Part shown: positions 8,699 through 18,275 of the stretch, piece after piece
How the letters are laid out: each line of letters starts with the position of its first letter
How positions within the stretch are numbered: position 1 is the first letter of the stretch
DNA from: an uncultured Pseudomonadales bacterium
GTDB taxonomy: Bacteria; Pseudomonadota; Gammaproteobacteria; Pseudomonadales; Pseudohongiellaceae
Reading direction: 5' to 3'
Assembly: GCA_943789335.1 (NCBI GenBank)
Contig: CALSTS010000008.1
Coordinates: 1 to 64,000 of the forward strand
Length of the DNA: 64,000 bases
Translations under genes and position numbers: made by a program
The notes under the pieces: model-generated
What the model was told of the DNA's origin: nothing
Database searches by the model: none
The model's input: the letters and a program-made list of their open reading frames with translations, nothing else

Positions 8699-9808
8699 AT
8701 GTACTTGGCAAGTTCTATTATGCAGTACTCAATTAACTTAGTCATCAAAATTGCTGACAAAGCCCTTACTAGAGAAATCGTTCTTTGTAAGAATCGATCT
8801 ATTATGCCTACTGGTCATAATGGTCCATATCATCAGATTGAAAGCCCTCTTAGAAACTCTGCTCACTGGGCTTTTTGTTTTAGCAAGCTTTACCGTATTA
8901 CAGGTGATCAACGCTACCGAGAAATAGCTGTACGCTTGTGTAACTACCTCCTGGAACCTGAGTTCGAACACAAGAATGGTGTTTACATACTGCGTCAGAA
9001 AGGAAATGATTCCTGCAATGGGGTTATTGGGCCTGCTTGGATTATCGAGGCACTTAACGCATGTATTGGCATAGATATACAACAAGAGGCGGCCTCTTCT
9101 CGTCAGTTGCAAATACTTGAACAACTCGAATACTCAAACAACATAGGGGCCTGGCATAGAAATGATGCTTATAAAGGCAAGTTAACCATTGACTACACAT
9201 ACAATCACCAAGCATGGTTAGCAGCAGCAATAGCAGAATCAGGACTTGTACATTCGTTAAAACAATCTCGGACTTTCTTAGATCACAGTATGACAGCTTT
9301 AAGAGTAAACGATAACGGAGTTTGTCATCATTTATTCTATGCTCCCAGCATTAAATCTAAGATTAACGGCTTTCAGATTCGCTTATCAAAACTGCGTGGA
9401 AATTCACCCTACGACAAAGAAGCTGGATATCACTGTTACGTCTTACATCCTTTAGCACGCTTATATCGAATCTTTCCTAATCACCCCTTATTTTCCAGCA
9501 CAACATTCCAGAAAGCCTTAGATATTTGCACCAAATCTTTTTGGCTCTCACTAGAGAAGAATAAATATGCTTATAGTTACAACGCGCCAGGACTAGAACT
9601 ACCTTTCATTTTCTATGTATTCGGAGAACGAATGCCCATGAGCAAAAATGATCTCCTAGAGATCATGGAGTTCCAGCTTGAAAATACATATGACCAAAAT
9701 TTAGGTATTTTTAATAGGAACACCCCAGATTTAAATACCCTAACCGCCAGAACCTATGAACTTTGCTTTATTTTTGAAGAAGTCGAGGATGCAAAGAAGC
9801 GCACATAA
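8699..9808 (+). CDS. Putative alpha/alpha-toroid carbohydrate-active protein
   Basis: This 369-residue soluble protein is the only plus-strand gene in the polysaccharide locus. It lacks a signal peptide. Repeating helical pairs with aromatic-rich turns recall (alpha/alpha)6-barrel enzymes that act on uronic acids or oligosaccharides; examples are SPLRNSAHWAFCFSKLY, GPAWIIEALNACIG, YNHQAWLAAAIAESG and AGYHCYVLHPLARLY. I recall proteins called AglQ in surface-glycan clusters with similar character, but I cannot confirm the relation. A sugar hydrolase, lyase or epimerase is possible; I infer only the fold. Its last 55 nt overlap the end of the opposing glycosyltransferase gene, an unusual convergent arrangement. 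Confidence 0.6.
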   Translation: MYLASSIMQYSINLVIKIADKALTREIVLCKNRSIMPTGHNGPYHQIESPLRNSAHWAFCFSKLYRITGDQRYREIAVRLCNYLLEPEFEHKNGVYILRQKGNDSCNGVIGPAWIIEALNACIGIDIQQEAASSRQLQILEQLEYSNNIGAWHRNDAYKGKLTIDYTYNHQAWLAAAIAESGLVHSLKQSRTFLDHSMTALRVNDNGVCHHLFYAPSIKSKINGFQIRLSKLRGNSPYDKEAGYHCYVLHPLARLYRIFPNHPLFSSTTFQKALDICTKSFWLSLEKNKYAYSYNAPGLELPFIFYVFGERMPMSKNDLLEIMEFQLENTYDQNLGIFNRNTPDLNTLTARTYELCFIFEEVEDAKKRT

Positions 9809-10650
9809 CGGAAGTAGGTAAGAAGTTGCTTGACCCTTATTCTAGTAAAGGCCAGACGAAATTTGATGTAATCTCGCAAATCATATTTTGAAAGATTGAC
9901 CTCGCGAGGCAATATAGGAACCTTGATCAGTGACATTGCCAGTCCTCTCACAGCATGGTACGAACTGTCACTATTTAGTTCAGCGTAGCCTTTGGTAATA
10001 CGCAACATTTTTTTTTCAATCTCCACATACGATTTTCGAGTCGGATGATATACTAATACATCTGAAAAATACCTAACATCTAATCCACAGCGACGTGCAT
10101 TTTGTGACCATGCATAATCCCCCCCAGACGTTACCTCTTGAAATAATCCAACCTTAAAAAAATCACTCTTATATACTGCCATATTAGCAGTGGCGATAGA
10201 GTGGTGAGCCTCGCTTTTATCGTTACGCATGTGTGCCGCTTTGTCAAAAAGCTCCCAATAATTTTTGAAATCAACCACTTGAAGCTCAACCTTCCCAGAT
10301 ATTATCTCTCCCGGAGCAATATGGGTAGCGATGTTCTCTAGCCAGCTTGGACTTGGCAAACAGTCAGAATCTGTAAAAGCAAGAACATCTCCTTTAGCAA
10401 TACTTATCCCCTTGTTTCTTGCTGCATAAGAACCTAACTTACTTTCTGAAATGCAAACAACATTTTCATACAAGTTCAGGCTCTCCGGGAAAGGGTCCAA
10501 AGGGTCGTTATTTACAACAATGACTTCAAAGCTTAAATCTGAACACTTCTGATTTTCCAGCGACGACAACGTAAGTTCCAACCTTCCCCAATCATGATAC
10601 ACAGGAATAATTACTGTTATTAAAGATTTATTCGACATCATCTCAGGCAT
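9754..10650 (-). CDS. GT-A glycosyltransferase family 2
   Basis: This intact 298-residue enzyme has the GT2 fold. The N-terminal strand is ITVIIPVYHDWGRLELTL, a nucleotide-sugar site includes VIVVNNDP, LGSYAARNKGISIAKGD precedes the metal-binding TDSDCLPSPSWL, and GGDYAWSQNARRCG matches the acceptor-side (Q/R-x-x-R-W-like) region. It probably adds one sugar of the repeat unit on the cytoplasmic face of the inner membrane; donor and acceptor are unknown. The start at 10650 could instead be the Met five codons downstream (MSNKSLITVIIP). Its 3' end overlaps the convergent gene at 8699-9808. Confidence 0.85.
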   Translation of the reverse strand: MPEMMSNKSLITVIIPVYHDWGRLELTLSSLENQKCSDLSFEVIVVNNDPLDPFPESLNLYENVVCISESKLGSYAARNKGISIAKGDVLAFTDSDCLPSPSWLENIATHIAPGEIISGKVELQVVDFKNYWELFDKAAHMRNDKSEAHHSIATANMAVYKSDFFKVGLFQEVTSGGDYAWSQNARRCGLDVRYFSDVLVYHPTRKSYVEIEKKMLRITKGYAELNSDSSYHAVRGLAMSLIKVPILPREVNLSKYDLRDYIKFRLAFTRIRVKQLLTYFRYVRFFASSTSSKIKQSS

Positions 10651-10758
10651 CTAGAACTTTCGATATATACAAGTCTCAAAGCAAACCATATTGAGACTTT
10701 CTATAATTTAAAGAATGAATATAGCCTACTACAATGAGTAAAATAATAAGTATCCAAT

Positions 10759-12817
10759 TTAAAAAGAACGAAGTTCTTTCACGAAATTTAAAAAGGCATC
10801 TGCATTATAGTTTGCTAGATGAAAGTTAAGAAATTCTTTCCTTCTTTTGTTCCACTCATTAAAGTCAAATCCAGATTTAGCAACTCCTTGGACTATCTCA
10901 GCAAGCTGATCGCTTGAAGAAATTATAAGTGCAAGACCACTGTCTTTATAAACTTGGTTGTCATTTTCGAGATTTTTTTGTTCAATCAGTATCAGTGGAC
11001 GCTTATAAACTATAGCATCCATACCTACAGTAGATGAGTGAACTGCTACCATATCAACTTCTTCTAATACACTAAAGATCATCACTAGTCGAAATCTTAA
11101 CTCTATCTGGCGCCAATCCTGCCTGAATAGCTTTCTCTTTAGCCACTATCCCCATATCAAGCTGTCGAGGATGAGGCTTGATAATCAGTTCGACATTTTC
11201 TGAAGATTTTAATATACCTTCAGCAACTAATTTAGCCCATCTGATGACTACTTTCTCTGTATATTGTAAACATAACAAAATTTTAAATGGAGGACCTTGA
11301 AATGTCTGTCGAACATGCCCTGTATTAACTTTTTCAAAAACGCTATCGTATTTAATATCTCCAATAATTTGTATCCAGTCTTTAGGATAACCATATTTCA
11401 CCATACGGGAGTACAAGCGTTGCCCAAAAACAAGCATCTTATCAGGCACCGGGCAATATTTGATTGCATTATTTTTTTGATTATTGCCGACTTCGTGATC
11501 GGTGAATAAATAACCGACTTGATGATCATTGACAACACCATGCTGGATACCAAGAACTTTAAATTCCTTGCTCGCAGAGATAACTAATCTTCCAAATTCA
11601 TTAAATGGCTTCCTTTCAAGAATCGCTATTGGCTTAAGTTTTCTAAAGGCTGTTGTAAATGCCTTTTTAAGGAACAAATGCTCAGGAAACCCTCGGTACA
11701 TGACTTTTCGAAGATCATCTTTTAATAATGGAAACAAATTCATCGATTCAAAGCTAAATTCTTTTCTCTGGTATGCACCAGTAATAAAAGCCTTTCGAAA
11801 AACTGAAAGTTGCATCAACCAATATATGAAAATTTTCATACAACAGAAACAACCAGGCCACATTTTTGCTCTGTCTGAGCGGTACATCTTTCTTAAAGCA
11901 AATACAACGTCATGGTTTTTACCAAAATTAGTTACCAACCAAGCTACCCTAATACCCTCACTATTCAGTTTATCAACTAGCCCTGGCCAATACTGATTTT
12001 CAAGGCTACCTTTCTCGGAATAACTAAACTCCCAAGTATCATTAGTAGTCACAGCAAGTACAGGCTGTTTATGAATACTTTTATCAAATAGACATATAAC
12101 CCAGTCTATAAAAATACTGGACATCAAACCAATAGTTGCTTGCACAGACCGTAGCACCATGAGAATTGTGTTAGATGAAAGAGGCGGCTTGATGACCTGC
12201 TCGAAATGAGACACATGCTTAGCTCCTAGAAATAAATCAGGTATGGCGGTTAACAAAGCATGATAAGAATAGTAATCTGCACCGATCAAGCAAAAATCCA
12301 ATTCTTGAGCCGTCTTAAATTTATTAAGATCTTTTACAATCGATTTAATAAGACTATGCTGAAAAAATATTCCGAACCCAGCAGTCTTATTCATTTTCTT
12401 CTGAGATAACCCACTGAGCCACCAAGCGGACAACTCATTATCTAAAAGCAGTATGTCTTTCACCGTCTTTCCTGACTGCAGCTCTGTAATGGCCACTAAG
12501 TCTAGCCAAGTAAAATAATCTCTCTTAGCTTGCTCGAAATTTTTTTCAGAAGTATCAGGTGTTAAAATATTAATTTGTAATTCAAACGAGCTCTCAATTT
12601 TTTCAAATTCAAATCCACTTAAATTAATCAAGAAGACTTTATTGTAAGAACTATTTTTAATTAACTTAAATAGTGAGGACAAGTCTTCTTCAGAGAAAAC
12701 AAAGACCAACAAATCTTTCCGGGTCGATAGAAATTCATTTTCAGATAAGAGAGTATTCTTAACTCTTTTCAACATTTTGAATAACTTCGAATTGCAGTCA
12801 GAGCTCCATGAACTCAT
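10759..12817 (-). pseudogene. Large GT-B-like surface carbohydrate biosynthesis protein, one frameshift
   Basis: Two frames make one protein of about 686 residues. The first 581 residues (12817 to about 11078) end at IIKPHPRQLD...KISTSDDL, and the rest (SVLEEVDMVAVHSSTVGMDAIVYKRPLILIE) lies in the next frame. Homologous GT-B enzymes run through this junction without a break: KPHPR and SSTVGMDA are typical of the nucleotide-sugar half, as in capsule Kdo transferases, epimerase-like proteins and CDP-glycerol transferases. It may belong to the family annotated only as surface carbohydrate biosynthesis protein. With the CMP-sugar genes next door, it is a candidate ulosonyl transferase. The total length leaves one extra base, consistent with a single indel. 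Confidence 0.7.
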
Positions 12818-13751
12818 CTATGTTCTTTTCAAGTAAGTCAAACACTGGGGCCAAACTGGAATACTCACTATCTGGTAATTGCGCATGCGGAAATCTTTCC
12901 CATCTAGTACCATACCCAAAATATTCTAATGCCGCCTTATGTGCCAGATGCCAACCATATTTCGTAGCGATTTGTTTGAAAAATGGATCCTCAATCTTTT
13001 CACAATAACTTGAAACTAAAGTTTTATCTTGATTCATGATAGCTGGATAAATTTTATCAATTGCCTGAGGAAAAAACATAGTAGTCCCATTCAACCACGT
13101 CTGCATCCCTTTGTCGGCGAACTTTAAAGCTCTTCGCTTACCTCCTCCAGCAAGCACGCAAGTAACACCTTGTTTAGCGCATTCTTCAAAAACTACTGCT
13201 GCAATATCGTCGTTCTTGGAATCTTCTTTAATAGCGATGACGTTTTCGAGTGATAAGGCAGTCTTGATAAGATTAACTGGCCAGTCAATCAATTCACCGT
13301 TAAATCCAGATACCAGCTTCATTTCATGAATAACCGATTTCAGACCAAAGCTTGCCGGATAATCCATGAATTTAAGGATAGGCTCATCAAATCCGTAGTA
13401 TCTTTCAGGGTATAAAAGAGAGATACCGGCGGGGTTACTTTTCGAGATTACTTCAAGGTATTTTGAAAAACTTTTATCATTAACGATGTAGGGATGCCCA
13501 ACATAGCATGGGACATTAACATCCCTGGATTTCTCAAGAATAAACTGGTTTACTTTAATCACCTCCTCAAAGTCCAGCATACGATAACGTGTGTTATAAG
13601 CCATTGAGTAAAGAGCGGCAATATTTTTTATCCCTTCCAGCCCATGAATATATTTTTCTAAAGAATGGAAATCAACAGCACCATCCCTTTCAAAGAAAAG
13701 AGGAATGCTCAAAGTCAACCCAGGAAATTTATCCATTATTATTATCCTCAA
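12798..13751 (-). CDS. Dihydrodipicolinate synthase/N-acetylneuraminate lyase family protein, atypical
   Basis: The 317 residues follow the DapA/NanA beta8-alpha8 pattern. Lys175 sits in VIAIKEDSKND, the place of the Schiff-base lysine, and a Tyr lies in YPERYYG. The family's pyruvate-binding GTTGE loop is replaced by YSMAYNTRYRML (residues 48-59), so the substrate or reaction probably differs from pyruvate aldol chemistry. The gene overlaps both neighbours slightly: the CMP-sugar synthetase upstream and the GT-B gene downstream. This supports a job in making or trimming the same ulosonic-acid-like sugar. An internal Met six codons in (MDKFPG) may be the true start. Confidence 0.78.
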   Translation of the reverse strand: MRIIIMDKFPGLTLSIPLFFERDGAVDFHSLEKYIHGLEGIKNIAALYSMAYNTRYRMLDFEEVIKVNQFILEKSRDVNVPCYVGHPYIVNDKSFSKYLEVISKSNPAGISLLYPERYYGFDEPILKFMDYPASFGLKSVIHEMKLVSGFNGELIDWPVNLIKTALSLENVIAIKEDSKNDDIAAVVFEECAKQGVTCVLAGGGKRRALKFADKGMQTWLNGTTMFFPQAIDKIYPAIMNQDKTLVSSYCEKIEDPFFKQIATKYGWHLAHKAALEYFGYGTRWERFPHAQLPDSEYSSLAPVFDLLEKNIDEFMEL

Positions 13752-14418
13752 TAATCATTTCGCAAAATTTAAAATCTAATTCAGTATCTACATCTACTGA
13801 CTGCTGTGCGCTCATCAAGTAAACTCTAGCATTCTTATAAAGTGTTTTATTGGTAAGATTTTTAACATGCTGAAGGTACATAGCTCCATTGGGTCTATAC
13901 GTTTTAGGAATGTCTTGTGATCGAGTATTACCGGTTATCATCGGAGAATCGTCAAAAATGGGAGACCATTCCATCTCTTTATCCAAGCCAAATGCAAACT
14001 GAATCGGGAAATCATAGGCCATTCCGCTAAAAATAGGCTCTTGAATTCCCCCCCATTCCGCCAACATACCATTGACCACTGAGTGGTTTCTTAACGGACA
14101 AGTAGGTAGGCACTGCATATACCACTCTGTTTTAATTTCCCCAGCCTCATAAAGACGTTTCAACTCTTCGTACACTTTTGTAGTATCAGAAGCGTAGTCT
14201 GGTGGTCTTATTATCGAACGAACTTTGTTACCATATTCTTCAAATACCAACTGAGCATACTCTTCTGAATCAGTTGTAAAAAGAACTTCACTTATCAGGT
14301 CATGGTCGATCACCGCATCTAAGGTGTGGAATACCAAGGGACGCCCAGCAAGAAGTTTAATGTTCTTGCCTGGAAGACGTTTGGAGCCACTTCTGGCAGG
14401 AACAATTGCAGTTATCAT
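13729..14418 (-). CDS. CMP-nonulosonate cytidylyltransferase (NeuA-like)
   Basis: This 229-residue enzyme has the cytidylyltransferase start MITAIVPARSGSKRLPGKN, with the R-x-G-S-K-R CTP loop, and later TTDSEEYA, LPTCPLR and RPNGAMYLQ. The family activates nonulosonic acids such as Neu5Ac, Leg or Pse, or Kdo, to the CMP-sugar for transfer. Length is close to other NeuA-type enzymes. It is followed with overlap by the DHDPS-like gene and preceded by the methyltransferase and the NeuB fusion, which defines a cassette. The ulosonic acid it accepts cannot be told from sequence, because no complete known Neu, Leg or Pse pathway is present. Confidence 0.88.
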   Translation of the reverse strand: MITAIVPARSGSKRLPGKNIKLLAGRPLVFHTLDAVIDHDLISEVLFTTDSEEYAQLVFEEYGNKVRSIIRPPDYASDTTKVYEELKRLYEAGEIKTEWYMQCLPTCPLRNHSVVNGMLAEWGGIQEPIFSGMAYDFPIQFAFGLDKEMEWSPIFDDSPMITGNTRSQDIPKTYRPNGAMYLQHVKNLTNKTLYKNARVYLMSAQQSVDVDTELDFKFCEMIIEDNNNG

Positions 14419-14461
14419 CTATTTTTACCTTCACTGTTATTGATTTAAATTCAAAATTTAT

Positions 14462-15184
14462 CTAAAACTGACTGGTATCTGTAATCAGTATTGCTGACTT
14501 TACTAGATTCGCTCTCGGATGCGATATCCCAAATGACAGATACTTATAAGACGATCTAGGTAGCACCTCGTTTAAGGCCTTAAGCTCATGAGACTGATAA
14601 TTTGGATAGCCAACAAGCTCATCAAATAAAATTACAGAGCCTTCAACCAAGTGAGGCTTACATAGCTTAAGCACATGAAAGCAGGGAGTATAGGTATCAG
14701 TATCTATATGTATAAATGCAATATTTTCTTGATGTTCAGTCAAAAAGGGTTCTAACGTATCCATAATATCACCAATTACACACTGCACATTGTTATTCAG
14801 AGTTGGAGGCTTAGCTTTTCTGTCAAAGTGACCCTTCTTCATTGAAGTGCCTCCCCAGTCTTCCGACAAGCCTTCAAAACTATCAAACCCGTAATACATT
14901 CGGGCATCATTAGCTAAAGTTAACAAGCCTGAAAAAAAATTTGCAGAAGCACCTTTATTGACACCAAACTCAAGTAACAATCCCGTTTCAACAATTTTTT
15001 CAAAAGCACTCTTTCTAAGATCCCAATGATTTTCAAAATAGTTCGTGTCAGACTCAGAATTTCTTTCAATGAAACGGACAGATTGCTCCATAGCTCGCTT
15101 ATCAATCTGATACATTAGTTCGATATTACTCGCTGTATTAATACGAGACAATTTATACAACAAGTTAGCAATTTTTTTCTTCAT
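14462..15184 (-). CDS. TylF/MycF-like SAM-dependent methyltransferase
   Basis: The 240-residue protein has the class I SAM-binding motif LLEFGVNKGASANFF (residues about 80-95), then YYGFDSFEGLSEDWGG, and the metal-site region IDTDTYTPCFHVL followed by GSVILFDEL. This pattern belongs to the macrocin-O-methyltransferase group, which methylates sugar hydroxyls using Mg2+. Lying between the NeuB fusion and the CMP-sugar synthetase, it probably methylates the cassette sugar or the growing glycan. O-methyl capping can also terminate chains, so a chain-length role is possible. Both of these roles are inferred. Confidence 0.8.
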   Translation of the reverse strand: MKKKIANLLYKLSRINTASNIELMYQIDKRAMEQSVRFIERNSESDTNYFENHWDLRKSAFEKIVETGLLLEFGVNKGASANFFSGLLTLANDARMYYGFDSFEGLSEDWGGTSMKKGHFDRKAKPPTLNNNVQCVIGDIMDTLEPFLTEHQENIAFIHIDTDTYTPCFHVLKLCKPHLVEGSVILFDELVGYPNYQSHELKALNEVLPRSSYKYLSFGISHPRANLVKSAILITDTSQF

Positions 15185-15218
15185 ATTTTTTATTCCAATC
15201 TAGTTTTAGTACTGTCAA

Positions 15219-17468
15219 TCAATAACCAAAATCACTTAGTCTATTTAATGCTATCCGAAAACCCGAACCCTGATTTTCATGTCCTTGCCATATCTCAGGA
15301 AGTAAAGTGGCGTAGTCTCGACTGTCAATCAAGCATTCTTTTAGTTTGTCGAAATCAATATCACCTAACCCAATCTGTAATCCTTCGCTTGACGTCCCCG
15401 CGGCATCCGAAATATGAATATGTGCAACTTTGTGCAAGATTGAGGAGGTAAAATTTTCGAAACTCTCTCCTGAATAATTGCACCACATGTAGGAATGAGA
15501 AATATCCAGGCATAATCCCAACCTCTCATCTGCACTAGACAGTATCTCTCGAATGTTATCTCCACTGGTGAATTGATTATGGAAAGATTGACCTCCAAAG
15601 TGCCACGGATAAGGAGGCATTGTTTGCGCAAGAAAACGACAATTGCCAAGCTCAAGTTCAGCGAAGTTCTTATGGAACAACTTGATACGATCACTCACTT
15701 CGACTGGTGAAAGAAAAGACTTTTGAGTGTGCCCTCCACAATTAACGATGACCTTTATTTCTTTCTGATTTCTATTGATAAGCTGCCCTATTCTCTGAGC
15801 CTTCTCAAAAACCTTATTTAAAAGTGTTATAGATTTTTGAGTAATTTCTTGATCCTCAGTAAAAAGATCAATAATAAAGTCGTTATCAAACTGTTCTGGC
15901 GAGTGGACGATAACTTCAGCACTTAGACTTTTATTTAATATTTCTTCGTCTGGAAGTTCTAGATCTTTAAATGACAAATGGAATTCAATAGCCGGCGGTT
16001 GAAATTTATCGTAAAGCGAATAAACATCTCTATGGCGAACCGGAATAGACCAGACAAATTGATGGGGATACTTTTCTAAACTGCTATTAAGGCGACCCTC
16101 TACATCATCGTCATAAAAAACTTCGCCAGATTCTATATTCCGCATGGCAGTATTGCCTACTAACTGATCATAATACTTAGGGCTGAGGCCATTCCCTGGA
16201 GAACGTACAACTAAGTGGTCTTCACTAATCATCTCCCCTGCAGATATATTTTTTGCACAAAAGATGGATTTTGCAAGTGCAATCTTATTATTTGATTCGC
16301 CTTGAGTAATGAACCTTTTATGGCCGTCCCCCAATGATTCAGCAACATTTGATAGTGCCTTGTAGAGATTGGTAAACTCATCAGGCAACAAGCTGACTTT
16401 ATGGTCATTACCCTCCATCGTTTTATCAAGCGTGAAATGCTTCTCAATAACTTGAGCACCCATTGCAAATGCTGCGATTGGAACATGCCACCCCCTTTCG
16501 TGTCCGGAATAACCAATCACTGAAGAAGTACGTTGCTTCAGGTTGTGTAGATAATTGAGATGGACATCAGCATAGGGGGCAGGATAGGTTGAATTAGCAT
16601 GGCAAATCGCAAAGTTGCTATTACTTAATTCAAGCAAATTTAGTGCCTTATCAATATCCTCATCAGTGGACATTCCTGTAGATGTTATTATGGGCTTTTT
16701 AGTATCAATTATTGCTCGATAGAGTTGGTGGTTAGTAAGATCTGCCGATGCAATCTTGTAACCCTCCATCCCATAACTTTCAAGACTTTCCAAGCTTGGG
16801 GCATCAAATGGCGTACATAAAGGCGTAACACCTACCTTGTAGCAATAGTCAAAGCAACGAAACATATCTTCATTGTTTAGGCTAACTTTACCAAGCAGGT
16901 TTACAACGTACTCGGTAGATAAATCCTGCGAACCCGTGTCCACCCCATAAAGGCTATCCAGATGTCTCATTTGAAATTTCGCGATATGGGCTCCAGCTTG
17001 TTTGGCTTCATCTATAAGTTGATATGCCATTTCAAGCGATCCATTGTGGTTATTGCCAATTTCAGCAATAAGTAAAAAGTCACTTGGGTTAGATATCTTA
17101 TGATCAGCAAGCTTAAACTCACGAATTTCACTACTTCCGTAGACCAATGCTTGAAGTCTTTTCATCTCGTCGACAAGCGGAACAAATCGATGCTTAGATA
17201 GTAATAATTTTAATGAAGCATGACCTGTACCATAAATTTCATAACGAAATTTAGAATTCATAATGAGACTAACTGGATCATTCATAGAAAAAGGCTGAGT
17301 TATTAAAGATCTGGCAATGTCACCATATGAAACGACACCTTTAAGCTGACCTGATTCTGAAACGACACAGCAGAATTTGATATTAGCTTTTTCTATTTTT
17401 GATAGAAGACTACCAATTGAGTCCCCTTCTTTTACAGAAAATATTTCTATATTATTTTCAAAAATCAT
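15219..17468 (-). CDS. Three-module protein: CBS pair, NeuB-type synthase with SAF, xylose-isomerase-like TIM barrel
   Basis: Residues 1-118 hold two CBS repeats (VVSESGQLKGVVSYGDIA; HRFVPLVDEMKRLQALVYG), a ligand-sensing pair. Residues 128-370 are a NeuB synthase that condenses PEP with an N-acyl sugar: AEIGNNHNG, KFQ, YKIASADL, STGMS, CHANSTYP and EKHFTLD. It uses GYSGHERG in place of the usual GYSDHT, and ends in a SAF/antifreeze-like domain (about 398-460). Residues 468-749 are an AP-endonuclease-2/xylose-isomerase-like barrel with IVHSPE, LCLDISHSYMW, HIHISDA and LLPEIWQGH, likely metal ligands. One chain could thus isomerise a sugar and condense it with PEP, under nucleotide control. 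The fusion is open throughout, at 749 residues. Confidence 0.88.
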   Translation of the reverse strand: MIFENNIEIFSVKEGDSIGSLLSKIEKANIKFCCVVSESGQLKGVVSYGDIARSLITQPFSMNDPVSLIMNSKFRYEIYGTGHASLKLLLSKHRFVPLVDEMKRLQALVYGSSEIREFKLADHKISNPSDFLLIAEIGNNHNGSLEMAYQLIDEAKQAGAHIAKFQMRHLDSLYGVDTGSQDLSTEYVVNLLGKVSLNNEDMFRCFDYCYKVGVTPLCTPFDAPSLESLESYGMEGYKIASADLTNHQLYRAIIDTKKPIITSTGMSTDEDIDKALNLLELSNSNFAICHANSTYPAPYADVHLNYLHNLKQRTSSVIGYSGHERGWHVPIAAFAMGAQVIEKHFTLDKTMEGNDHKVSLLPDEFTNLYKALSNVAESLGDGHKRFITQGESNNKIALAKSIFCAKNISAGEMISEDHLVVRSPGNGLSPKYYDQLVGNTAMRNIESGEVFYDDDVEGRLNSSLEKYPHQFVWSIPVRHRDVYSLYDKFQPPAIEFHLSFKDLELPDEEILNKSLSAEVIVHSPEQFDNDFIIDLFTEDQEITQKSITLLNKVFEKAQRIGQLINRNQKEIKVIVNCGGHTQKSFLSPVEVSDRIKLFHKNFAELELGNCRFLAQTMPPYPWHFGGQSFHNQFTSGDNIREILSSADERLGLCLDISHSYMWCNYSGESFENFTSSILHKVAHIHISDAAGTSSEGLQIGLGDIDFDKLKECLIDSRDYATLLPEIWQGHENQGSGFRIALNRLSDFGY

Positions 17469-17483
17469 TTAGTAAACACCTAC

Positions 17484-18275
17484 TTATAAACTGGAAATCT
17501 TCGGAAGCCGATTAAGAAATACAGAAAAAAAATCTAAAGCTTTTACCGCTAAGCCCCCATATTTGTATCTATAACATTCGAAACTTTGATCGAATACAAA
17601 ATATTTTTCTATGAAATCAAGGTTTTTCGCATTCTTTACTCCATTATCATAGGTTAATTTATTTTGGCAAAGTTCAATTTCCATAAGATTACTGTCAACT
17701 AAATCCTGAATAGCTGAGTTAGCATGGACAGGGTCAGCTTGAAATTCTTGCTTGAGACAACCATTACCATCCAATAGGTGATCTTCAATATCAATAAAAT
17801 AAATGTCAGGGGTTCTTTCTAAATATTCTCTCAGCAGCAGATTAAATCGCTTGACATATAAATTTTGTGTTTTTCGAATGCTGGGTATGACACACAAAAC
17901 ATAAATCTGAAAATCAAAATCTGAAGAAATTGTATTGATCAGATTAGAATATCTTGAAAACGACGCGTATATTTTTTTTTCAATATTAGCGACACATTCC
18001 GTTTCCGTTGATAACCAAGGCTGCCAACCCTTCCCTAAATAATACCGAGTATCTGGTTCTCCGAAACAAAACATAATAGATGTAAAAGGATTTACTTCAC
18101 TAAGAACTCTCAATAAGTTTCTCTTCAAATGATTATAGGTTTGATCAGAAATGAAGCAGTTTTTTTTCCCTGGCCCCATAAAAAAAGGAAGATATTTTTG
18201 ACTCCCCCGAAACGAACGAGCATGGCTATCGCCGAACACAAGCAAATGATTAAGGTTTATATTTTCATCTTTCAT
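17484..18275 (-). CDS. SGNH-like hydrolase/transferase
   Basis: The protein (about 263 residues from the Met at 18275) begins with LLVFGDSHARSFRG, a block-I GDS motif, and later has QADPVHAN, the D-x-x-H of block V. Between them lie FCFGEPDTRYY and a string of beta-alpha units. SGNH proteins of surface glycan loci remove or add acyl groups on sugars. There is no signal peptide, so it should act in the cytoplasm on nucleotide sugars or lipid-linked units. An upstream Met at 18302 is in frame but overlaps the previous gene by 38 nt; the shorter start overlaps by 11 nt. Confidence 0.68.
   Translation of the reverse strand: MKDENINLNHLLVFGDSHARSFRGSQKYLPFFMGPGKKNCFISDQTYNHLKRNLLRVLSEVNPFTSIMFCFGEPDTRYYLGKGWQPWLSTETECVANIEKKIYASFSRYSNLINTISSDFDFQIYVLCVIPSIRKTQNLYVKRFNLLLREYLERTPDIYFIDIEDHLLDGNGCLKQEFQADPVHANSAIQDLVDSNLMEIELCQNKLTYDNGVKNAKNLDFIEKYFVFDQSFECYRYKYGGLAVKALDFFSVFLNRLPKISSL

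Noticed and set aside
11529-11996. 155-residue plus-strand frame inside the GT-B gene
   Set aside because: Antisense shadow; the minus-strand protein has clear family motifs at the same place.
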